Positions 38,801-50,800 of a stretch of DNA of 64,000 bases are shown piece by piece. The stretch is from Dryococelus australis (lineage: Eukaryota > Arthropoda > Insecta > Phasmatodea > Phasmatidae). Positions within the stretch are counted from its first letter, which is position 1; each line of letters opens with the position of its first letter. The position numbers were made by a program, and so were the translations under genes. The stretch spans positions 14,336,295 through 14,400,294 of the forward strand of contig CM057002.1 of the NCBI GenBank assembly GCA_029891345.1. The letters run 5' to 3'. The notes beneath the pieces were generated by a model, which ran no database searches, was not told the origin of the DNA, and saw only the letters and a program-made list of their open reading frames with translations.

Positions 38801-41800
38801 CTTTTGACATTGCCTTTACATAATATGGTACCAGTAGCGTAAGAACACATTTTATTTCAACACACTTATCTTTATTCACTTTAAACATAAAATTGACATC
38901 ACAAGAAAAAAAACAATTGCCCACCATAAAAAATTAGCATATTACGTGGGCGTGGGTGCACATAAACTTAAAAATAATAATTATAAAAAGGGCATTGAAT
39001 TTAATTTGAAGTTATCATACATACACTGATTAAGAAACTAGTCTGTGTAATATGCTGCTGTTTTTACAGCAAGGGAGGAGGGATAATGGAAGCAAAAAAA
39101 GACAGGGAGGGTAAGGCAGAGGCGGCGGTATGTGACTAGGACAAGAATCCCTACTGACCCGGCCTGCAAACCCCCCCGCCGTGAGCTACCAAGGAACAAT
39201 ACACCAGTGTCCCTTTCTGGCATTAAGTAATTTATTGCTTCACGCTGCTTGGAACAACAAGTATCGAAGTCTATGCTGGTAGCTTGAGAAATGCACGACC
39301 ACTAACATCAGTAAGGGCTAGTTTTCCACAGACTGAAAACCGTGGATAATAGGAACTAGTATCGCGGTTGGAGAAAAGGTCTACAAAAACAAATCCGCCC
39401 GTAACTGAAACCGTCATTCAAGATACCGCGGTTGGCAAGGGATTACTATATCTATTTTTATGTGCGCCTCAAATTTTCAACTTTTTCGACCCAAACTTTT
39501 CACGGTTCCTCTGGATTGAGTTGTAATAGACAGGTGGTCGTAATAAATGGGGTTGTAATTGAGGGGTTTTACTGTATTTGTTAAAATACCTGTAGGCAAG
39601 GCAACGTCATCTGTTAGTGGTGAAACAAAACATTGCATTTGAAAACTTGTGGACATTGCGTATGTCTAAACTCAAGAAGAAATAGCATTTAATGAATTTC
39701 CAAAACTAGTTGAACTAAAAAATAGTCATTGCGTTGACAATGGTGAAACATATGTCACTGTATCAAATTGTGAAGAATATACAACTTTCATTTGCAACAA
39801 CTTTGAAAAATGAATTGATTAATAACTTGAGAAATGCTGATTACTTAACAATTTCTTTTGGTTGCTCCACTGATGTCAGTATTACTGACAAAGAAATTGT
39901 TTTTGTGATATTAATTAACCAATATACTTCTGCTGTAGAGTTCAAACACTCGAAAATCGCTGATTTACCGAACTCCTCTACCGCTGCAATTTTCAATAGC
40001 TTGAAAGAAATGTTGACTTAATTTGATGTTGCAAATTAAAAAAATATATATATATTGTTGGTTTTCTTGTAGATGGCGTGCCTGTGAATTTTGGATATAC
40101 ACATGGCGTTTCTGCTGAACTTAAAAAAACTATGCCCATGGCTGCTGGCAATCCATTGCCTTAAGCTAAATGTAAAATACAATGTACTGGCAATATATCT
40201 CACCAATGTAATTAAAATACAAGGTGAAGTTAATGAGTTATTTTCAAAAAACCCCAGTCGCATTCATCGGTTTCAAGAGCTAGCTATGGATTTGTTGCGT
40301 GGGTCGTGTTTTTTTAGACATTTTGAACCATTTGTCAAAACTCACATTGGCAGATCAGTATGATGACATCAACATTCTGCATGCTTTGACCATTTTGAAA
40401 CAGTTATATTCATCACTTGCCAGTATGATAGATGGCCATTTCGGTGATGCTCTGAGTGAACTTCTCAAGTGTAAAGTGGAAATGCAAGGAGATGGTGGTC
40501 ACAATGATATTCATACCTAACTGCATGATTTAGTGTACAAGAGATTTTCTGATCTGCATGAGAATAATTTCATAAAATTTGGAATGAAAATTTTACACTA
40601 TAAACAGGAAATGAACTTTGGGCATGAAGAGAGTTAAAACTGACTACCGGAACAAGCTGAAAACTGCAACCCTCGACAATTTGATGAGAATTCCAATTGA
40701 AGGTCCAAAGTTAAAAAAAACTTTCCTTATAAAGATGCTAAAGAAGTTTTTTTTAAACAAAAAACCTTGCCGTCGAGATACAACTCCATGCGGATCATGA
40801 TCGTGCATATCAAAGGAGAGTAATGTATGTGAACTTGATGGCTGGTTTAAGAGACAGAACATTAAACTTTCAAAGACGGTTCTGTTTCTCCTAGCTACAT
40901 TATTGTATCAAAATGTTAATGCAGTGACTTCTATTTGTATAGTTTTTAAATTAAGTATTTAAGTTGTCTTTAGAATATGTTATATTGTTACGACCCAATC
41001 CCGAGGAATCGTGAAAAGTTTGGGTCAGAAATTTGAGGCAAATCTAAAAATAGATATAGTAATTCCTCGCCAACCGCTGTATCTTGAAACGTGGTTCCAG
41101 TTATGCATGGATTTGTTTTTGTAGACCTATTCTTCAACCGCGGTAAAAGTTTCTATTATCCACGGTTTTTCAGTCTATGGAAAACTGGCCTTTACCGGTC
41201 ACCCATTTCTCAAAACTTTGACTATTGTTGTTCCAAGCAGCGTGAAGCAATAAATTACTTAGTCGGAAGGGGACTGTGATATTTGAGGGAGGGGGGGGGC
41301 TGCAGGCCAGGTTGAGTATTCTTTTTCTAGTCATGTACTGTACCACTGCCGCCTCTGCCATACTCCTCGCACTCATTTTTTATGGTGAGCAATTTATTTT
41401 GGCCAGTTTGATCATGTGAGTGTATATGCCACATCATAATTTTTTATGAAAAATTTGTGTTAATTAATATTTCAAGTAAGCCGCACTAAATGTTTGTATT
41501 CCTGTAAACATTGCTGTTCCTCATTGTACCAGTACAGAGGCCAATACGCCACCTAATTTTCGTAGAAATTCAACACATTGACATGACTAGCATCTATCAG
41601 CATATTTTCCCAACACCAGCAGTAACAACGGCAGTGGCGCTGGCTAACCGCCGCCCACAAGCATTCTTGTAGCGATCGATCGACAGCTGCACGAGGCAGT
41701 CGGCCCTGGTATGAGCCAACAGCTGAGCGGCATTCGGGCAGCCTGGCACGAGTGTAATGCTCGTGCCAGGGCCGCCCACTTCACAGCCAGAGGATCTAGG

Positions 41801-44800
41801 CTCGAGCGACAGAAGTAAGCTGCCGGCAGCCGCGCATGGGCCACGCTGCAGAGTATCTAGGCACTCGCCCAGCTACTTACACACGACAATGTATTCGCTG
41901 TTAGCCGCAGCACAGGAGTGATTTAATCTAAATAGTGTATCTTTATATCTATTATCAATAAATAAAGTGCGGTGTTTTACTTCAAACGTAAGGCTTCTCC
42001 AACAGTGTTTTTAGTTACTGCTTTGTGTGTAATACGTCTGATTTTCTAGCAATGAAACAGCTAGACCAAAGCGAGAACACGGCGTGCACACATATTGTGC
42101 GACACCACCTAAACTTTTTGAACGCTACGTGCCTTCATAGCAATGTATGACCCACGAGACCTGTGTAGTAGATCTTTAAAAATAACTTCATATTTTAATA
42201 ATACATAGTCTAATCTTTTCACACACTTTCAATGGCCACGTCATACTGTGTTTAGGCCTTCTTTTTTATGACAAGGGGTGGTCCAATATGCCTTTCTTGG
42301 GTATCAAATTAATCAGGAGACGTCCAGCTATTAAAATATAAATATGTATTTATATTTAATTTAAAAAGTGGTTTTTTATGTGCTAGAGACGATTGAACAT
42401 GAACTTCATGCAAAGAAATGGCAAGTTTGGTGGCATAAGGGTTAGGGTGTCAAAATCAGCTCAAAATTTTCCAAATTTTTTATTACGACTTCCCACCCCC
42501 TACATTTAGCACACTGCTTTAATTTCCTGCTTTTAACAATTGTAGTATTTTTTATTTCCACCTTCGTCTGATGCACGGCGGCCTATGGAAGGAGACACAT
42601 GAACCCAAGTTAAGTGACGGCCCTGGGCTGTGAGGTGGTCGCCGTGGTCAATTATAGTTTTGTTCGTGTCGCCAGTAACATGAGAAAGTATGACCCAGAA
42701 TGAGTGGAGATGATGGGTCAGAGCTCATATGATGTACAGAGCAGGATGTGTGGCCTGCCTACTAGGTACAAAATCCAATACTGCTTTCACAGTCCGGCGG
42801 TGTGGTGTGCACACTGCCACAGGTTTATCTGACTGAATGGTGTCGCGGGAAGGCTGCTGACCCAGCTTCGGTGGCTGCGGCTGTTGATACTGCTACCTAG
42901 TGCTGCAGAGATGTAGCTGGTTAGAGCCTAGGGTGGGCTGCTGTGGATGGTTCGGTTGCCTCCAAAACCAAGTGTTGATGATACCCAGAGGGATGTCCTC
43001 CCCGAAGCGGATGGCTTCAACTATGGGATACGGGGAACCGGTGGTCTTGATGAGCGGCGGAAATAGGTGCTGGGGTGAAACTTAGGTGAGGCCTCTCCAG
43101 TGGGCGGGCAGGCAGTGGAGTTGGATTACAACTCAAGTTACTTTTAGAGGCGTTAGTTGCCCTTCTAAACTTCTACTGAGCACCACCCTTCCGAGTGTAT
43201 GGCGTGGGAAAAGGTACAGCTACCGACTTTGCGAGAGTGAAGCAGGCAATACAGGTCCTGATGTTCGTGTACTTCCAAGGCTGCAGCAGCACAGACAAGA
43301 GGTATATCCAGTGCTCCTTCATCTGACCAAGTGGCGGATACATAGCAGCAGGTTCCCAGCAGTTGTACATCAATCGACTCCCGGGTGTGGTATCCACAAA
43401 TCTTCAAGAACCAACTCTAATTCCCTTCCGACCCAGTCCAGAGCGGTGGACGGAGTATAGGTTGGCTTGACTGGCTAGCCACCAGGTAGAGGTCTTGCTA
43501 GTGTTTGTGGCTCTACTGCACCATACCCTGAGGGGGCACAGCATGGGTTGCCTTCTAATGGGTGTGTAATTATTATGCTTTGGTGAGCTTGGTCCCTGGC
43601 TTCACTCTGGTCGGCTAGTTTCTGCGTAGGGTTAACAAAGTTACATTAAGAAATTAGTACTCAGAAGTAATTTAAGCTCACGTATATATTCAAAGAGAAC
43701 ATACACTGTGGCCCATTACCTTCTGAACTATGTTAGAGTTGAAACTGAAGTTAACCTATGCACATCCAGAGGAAGGAGGCCTGGTCCTGACCTGATTTAA
43801 GGCGATAACTGCTACGTACCATATTTACCATATTTACTTGTGTATAGCATACCCTTTTTTCCCCGGAAAGAAAGGAAAACCTTTCTGGGGTGGCTATACA
43901 CAGAAAAAAAAAGAGCAAGAGGGAGTGGTAGCCATAAATTGTCCCGGGGTGTTGAGGGAAGTGGCAGGACGTCCCTTGTCTCATCTCTCGTTTCTACATC
44001 ACTCCTCTCCCTTCTCTCTCAGGGACCCTTCAGTTATGTGTAGGTCACAACGGTGCCCCCCCCCCCCCGCGCACTTTCTATCACTCTCCTCCACCAACTA
44101 ATGGCATCCTGTCATGTCACAAACTAGAGCTGCCACATGTTTACGGCCCCCTTACTCTTGTAATACCACCCAGATGTTGCCTGTAGATAATTCCGCCATC
44201 CCGCTTTGTTTCCGTGGCAGAGGTTAGAGAGTCATTCTATTCGTGAAAAAGGAAAAAGGGGGGGGGAGGGGGGAGAAAGGATGAGGAGACCTTTTTTTCT
44301 TCTTAGAGAAGGGTAGTGTGACATTCTAGCACAGCTAAAAAAAAAAGAGCCGGTCACTTCTAAAAGGAGAAAAAAGAAAAACGAAGCCGGAAATGTTAAG
44401 TAGTAGGAGTGTGAGGGTTCTGGGACTTTTATTTATTTTGACTTTTTGCATGCAAGTTATTCAATTCAATTATTTTCCAAACATATCACAATTACCTTAT
44501 ATTAATGTAAAAAATATTAATTTGTTCCATACTTAATAACAGGGCGCCACAAATTTTTAGTGCAATTTTATTTTTAAAAAATTTCCCTGGAACTTGTTGC
44601 GAAAATCATGATGCGCGCTATACATAAGTAAATATGGTAGTTAATAAAAACTATCCCTAAGTATCTGCCCCATTGTCCAGAAGAGACTGTTAGTGACCAG
44701 CTACCAAATGGGGAGTGTTGGTGTTTATTGTCGTTACTAGCAGGTAAGGCAGGCGTGGAATGTCCAGAAAGGACCTTCGTTGACCACTTCCAGAGGGGGC

Positions 44801-47800
44801 AGTGGTAGTTGCCGTTACCAGAGGGGATAAGGCTGAGATTGACGACGTCTTCAGGAGCTGATGTTGTTGAGTCTTCAGAAGATCATGAGCCTGTTGCTGC
44901 TGTCGCTGAAGCAGCTTCCGGTAGAGCAAGCCGCAGAAGTAGGCTTCTTCCAGCCCAAGGGTGAGCGGTGGAAGAAGCAAGGGGTACTTGAGAGCAAGTT
45001 GCTGGTGGCTTCCTCAGGCCCAGTACTGAACGGTGGAGGATGCACAGACTGCCATCTTCGGGCTGCGCACAGGCTTATATTCTTCCTGCCCGCGGGCCCT
45101 CGACGTTGCAGGGTGAGGGGGTGATAAGCTCCGCCCCTTGAGATGTCTGCTAGTGTCTTCTGCTGGAGGAAGTCCCACTGTTGCAATGAGCTTCATCCCT
45201 TAGTACCGGCTTAGTGCACCGTAGAACTACATGACTTTGGCCAATAGTGTAGTCTCCCTTTGGGAGGGGAGGGGTTGACATGGCGTTTGACTTTGAATGA
45301 GAGTAAATAGTACAAGTTGGACAGGTATGTCAGTAATATCACTCCTTGGTGCAAGGGTGTATCCTGTAGGCCCATGACCAGCCTCTTCTAGTACTGTTTT
45401 AGACTTGCCTATGTTTAAATGAAACTACAGTCAGATGAGGCAAAGTCAAATGTGGATTATAGTTGTGCAGTGCATCAATCGCCGTCCCCACTCCATTGCA
45501 ATGTAGACTCCTCTAGACGAGAAAAAAAAATTAGCTGTTGATGGTGATGTGGAACTGTCACCACACAAGAAGACGAGGTTTGACTTCTGTAGCGCTTCCT
45601 TCTCTGTGATGCGGCGGGGCATGCTGCGCTCTTATTTACTGCAGAGTCACATGGCACCAGTCAAGCAGCTGCATGGAATGTGTCTATCTCTCCTGCGCGG
45701 GCATCTGACATGTAGGCTGGCTTGGCAATTGAGGGACCAGCTGTTGGGTTATTGCTCCCAAGGGAAGGTAAATGTGTCATGCATTTTGTCCATTGTAGGT
45801 GATATGCGTTCCTTAATTTCTTATGATGCTCACTCACAAGCTCAGCTGAGGGCTGTGGTTACATTAATTACATGAGAAGTTGTGACTGCCTTATCCCAAG
45901 GACATGGCAAAGGGGCTTAACACTGCCTAAAATTCAAGCAAGAACAACTATGTATTTTGAAACCTTTCTCAATTCAAACCCCAAAGGAGTGTAAACTAGT
46001 AATTTTGTCCAAAACAATCTACAATTACTAAAAAGCAGAACACTGGACTAGGATTATTATTTTTACTTATTCCAAAATGTGTGGCAAACATTGTTCACAT
46101 TTCCATCACACAAAATACTAACAACATGCATAATATTTTTGTACTACAATTTCAAATTTTACTACCTCAACTTCCAATATAGATGCACCAGGACACGTGT
46201 CTAAATTTTATACCATCAAGATTTATCAAGGACTATTTTGAAAGTTACTGGAGTCACTAATTCAGTTTTCGGTGCCCCAGCGCATGTGCACACCTTTTAA
46301 ATTCGTTTAATTCTATTTTAAGGTGTCCCACATGGACAAAAGTGAGAATAATAACTTTCAATATAAATTCACATGACACGTGGCTAATTTTAATACCATC
46401 AAACTTTAACATGCACTTTTTTTACAATTACTGGTGTCACTAATTCAGTTTTCAGTGCGCCAGCGCATGTGCATAGCTTTAAATTCATTAAATATGCCGT
46501 CCAACCCATAGACAATGAAAATTTGACAAACTTAACTGACGTATAGATAGAAAACATTAAACGATCATTATCACCTAAGTAGCTTGACATTATATATTAG
46601 CATAAAGTCTATTGTCCATAAAAAGGTCAAACATAGACCCAACCTAAAACAACTTGGGTAAAACCTTTTCTCCTTTGCATGATTTCATTTAATAAAATTA
46701 TTTTCGGCAAATACTAAAAATTCCCAAATTTAAAAAAAAAAATGCAGATTTGTAGGCAATGCATAAATTTGACTAAACTGCACCATGATCTAAGGCGCTA
46801 CAATTGACATCAAGTATATTTAATTTTTCAGGCCGAATGGGCCATGACTCTTATTTAATTACACCATTAACTTGTTCAAATACTTAGCTTAAGTCGCAGA
46901 ACCCAGGCTGTCCATGTCTGGTCTGCAGAGGCCATCTCCGGCTTCTCTTGAGCTCTTGGTTCCTCCGTTCAGTGGGGTTTGCTTGAAGGTAGTAAGGTGG
47001 TGATGTCCAGGTCTCCATGCCCCCATTCCGGAAAGCCTTCCTCCATTGTTTTCTTGGAATGGTTTGCCATTGTCTGTGAGTAACCCCAGTGAGAGAATAC
47101 TTAGTTTCAAAGCTGACAGAGTATATTCCGGGTTTCCTGGTTGGGGAGCGGGAATGCTTCCACCCAGCAAAAAAAAATGTCTGTGACCACTAACAAATAC
47201 CAGTTCGCTTTTCTGCTGCTAGGGTAAGGTCCCATCACACCATCTGCCAAGTGCATCCACACTGTGGTTGACTGCCTGGCTTTTGCTGTGTTAATCCCTT
47301 TCTCACTGCACTCGTGCACCTCCCACTGAGGGAGAGGGCTCAGGCAATCCAACACTTAGAGAGACCTACCACTCCAGGGACTCCCACGGACCTCTTCATG
47401 GCACCTGTCCAAGTCTGCGAGGAAACACACCCCATGTTCGCTGCGTATCTGTGTGGACAGGACAAATCCCTCGGGATCGCCAATCCACACTTTTGGAGAA
47501 TTTAGATTGCATAGCCACGCGCAGTGACCGTCAATACTAGCGATCACCAGACCACCAAGTTCCAGCTCACGCATGTCAGAACAACCGCAGGTCAGGCAGC
47601 ATCCACAGATTACGCGCCGCCCAGGTATACCTGCCAGAGCAAACCCGCCAAAGCGCATAGTGGTACTTGCTGTACCATACTTCGTGCCCTGCCGCAAAGT
47701 TACCCGGCCTGTATTATATACTGGACGTGCTCCAGTGCCACGCAGTGACTGGAGTCCAAGCCTCGTCCCTGGGTGCATCTGTCCTAGCATGCACCAAAGC

Positions 47801-50800
47801 ACTACACGTGGTGACGTTCCTCGCTCGCCTCTTGGCATCACATATCAGTAGTATAGTACTATATGATGTGGTCTTGGTGTATTAAAAACTGCCATAAGTA
47901 TGGAATTCTTGTAATAGGCCATACTGGTAGGTACAGGATTTCGCTGTATATTGTGTCAAATTAATGTAAAATAATTAGAAAACAAGATAAAATGAATTGC
48001 GTGAACTTTATTTTCTAAGAACTCCCTCCTGCTCTTGTATTTCTCCAATGTTTGTTGTGTGAATGCAGAGCTGTCAGAATAGCCATCATTATATTCTTTT
48101 TCAATCATTCAAACATCAGCTGTTTGTGAATGAGATGTTATCATTTTCACTTACGACATGTTGCCACACACTGGCTGTCAAAAAATGGGATTCTTAGTTA
48201 AAAATATATTAGTATTAGACTTCTAACGGTACTGGTAAATATATACTGTCCATTTGATAAGTTTGTTTTATATATACTTGGTCGGAACTCATTTAATATT
48301 GCAGGTCCTGATTCTAAGCTGAGGCGTAATTTTGGAGTGTTCAAATTGGTAAAAAAAGGTCGCCTTACAATGCTGTAAATACAGTACGTTATATTATACA
48401 GTTAATAGTGCATTTTAAGAGTACATGATGTTGTGTTGTCTATTGTAGTTATTCATTTGCATTGTCAATGGTACACTCTGTTTTTACACTGTTCACTATA
48501 CTATGTAATTTTTAAGTTTGTTGTGTATATTCTAAATATGGTAAAAGAGAACTCTTTACTATTTTAGGTATTGCTTTGTAGAGAATCTTGCAAAAGCTGG
48601 ACTGATGCCAGATGCGGAATACATTGTTTTAGATGAGTGGTTCAAGTGGATTATTTCAAATTTAAATATTCGATGTGACCTCATAGGTAAGTTGAAAATT
48701 TGTCCTTAGTGTTGTTACACACAGGTACACGAGACTTGTTAAACCATGGTGCAGTATTTATGGTTTGTGTGTTTGGCAGTTTATTTGCGCACACAGCCAG
48801 AGGTTGTCTACGAAAGGATAATGGAGCGTGCCAGAGCTGAAGAAAGTAGCATTTCTCTCGACTATATAAGAAAACTCCACAACTTGCACGAGGACTGGTT
48901 GTATCACAAAACAAATTTCACCTGTCCTGCACCTGTAAGTTCGCAACTAATTTAAGTATTTTTCGTGTTACAGTAGAAACCTGATTTTATGAGATACCAC
49001 AATTTCTAAGGAGAACTTCATAAGATTGATGCCAGTTAAAACATCTAGACTCAGTTAGGGGTGAGGCTGGTTGGATAGTTTCTTTGCTATAAGATACTGT
49101 TTCGATTGCTAATTTTGTTTTACATAGTGTACTTGGTTATGGGCTGTAAACAGTGAAGGGTGGTGGTGATCATAGTGGTGATGGTTATAGTAGCAGCCAT
49201 GGCCGTGAATTTTTTTTATTTTAATAAACAGTATTCCAAATGTTACTGTCAGGTTTCAGATACGGTAATACATATAATCAAAATTAAATAAGAATTGCTA
49301 AAGGAAAGACAAACTCTTGATGTGTCACTGCCTTAATGGGAAAGTAAATTTGAGTGTAATATTTCTGACATTTCAATGCATCCTGTATATAAAACAGGCT
49401 TGTAAATTTCTTTAATCAAAATAAAGTTTTATGCAAGGAAGAGTATGGTTTTCAAAAGAACATACTCCCAGCGAAGTATTTTAGGACCTCTCGTTCCTTG
49501 TGTATGTTAATGGTTTACCACTTGCCATAAGAATTTATGAAACAGTTTAGTTTGCTGATGACACAATTCGAATATGGGGCGAGATTGAGAAACACTTAAA
49601 AAACTGCCATAATAATACACTGACTAACCTGCCAATGAACTTAGGTTGAATACATATTACAAAAACTAAATTTATACGATTTAAGAGAAACTCAACAAGA
49701 CATCACATAATAGTCCTTACATATCTAGAATGCAAATTAGTTAATACAGTACAAACTACCAAATTCTTGGGTATAGATATTGACAACAAATTATGTGAAC
49801 AGACATTGAGGACCATATATATTTGGCCTATTTTCACTCTAATGACGTATGGAATTGAAGTATGGTGACATATCCATAACTGTATACTCATTTTTGAAAG
49901 TTAGGGGTCGGCTTACAATGTGGTAAAGAAGGTATTCCCTTCGTCTGTGGATACTCTGTGACACGAGGGTGCAGTGGGGTGGTGAGCGCCACCCCTCGAG
50001 TGAAGCTGTCTGCTAGCGCCATCCCTTGGTGCACTGTAGAACTACATGACCTTGGGAGGCGGTATCTGCCACTCGGCCGATAGCACAATATCACACTTCA
50101 AGGAGGTTGACGTAATGTCTGGCTGAGTGAACAGTACAAGCTAACGTGACAAAAGGCGTATCCTGCAAGCCTGTGAACAACCTCCAGTACTGTTCTAACC
50201 TCGCCTGGTGTGAAATGAAGTCATGCTCAGATAAGGGGAAGTTGAGTATAGTATTGTTAGGAAATTCATCATGCGTCAGTCTAAAGAAATATTTTTTTGC
50301 AATATCGACGTCCTTCCGTACAAAATTTGATTAAGGGGAAAGCTAGAACTTTAATAGAAAATTCTTTCAAACTTGTAAATAATTTTTTAATTTGAGTCGT
50401 GTTATTTACTCTTGAATGCTCTGTAGAAGAATGGAACAAAGTTAAAAAATGTATGTATGTATGTATGTATATTTATTTATTTAATTATTTAATTTCCACG
50501 GAGGCTTTAGTTAGTGGTAAGCACTGGGATTCTTAATGGCTACTGGGGAGTTAGGAAAAAAAAATTTAATTTTTGCATAAATTTATAAGGTAATTTGGTC
50601 AGTCAAGACAGTTAAAATGACAAGTTGAAGCAACTGGAAGTGGTCATCTTACAGTCTGCTGCAGGAGGACAGTAGGCTGGGAAGGTGGGTGTTGTCTGTG
50701 GTGTCATCCCAGTGCCAGGTAAGCTCAATTCCTCTGGTGGAGTCGGCGACTTCAAAGCACATAAAAAAGATTAACATTTAAGGCACCTTGTGGGATTCCT

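Larger units (their letters stand above)
36700..48567 (+). other. dNK intron 2, 11.9 kb, filled with mobile elements
   Basis: Bounded by exon 2 donor and exon 3 acceptor, both in phase. It holds a hAT relic, two opposed pogo-like copies, an 810-bp MITE, an LTR-like repeat, a tandem duplication and an antisense integrase fragment. 36700-37630 and 47850-48567 hold nothing recognisable. Confidence 0.85.

Noticed and set aside
43840..44100. ORFs of 67-87 codons
   Set aside because: They lie inside the 810-bp MITE and include simple-sequence tracts.
44650..50260. One minus-strand LTR element bounded by the LTR-like repeats and holding the integrase fragment
   Set aside because: dNK exons 3 and 4 lie between the two repeats, and the repeats could not be tied to the integrase fragment.
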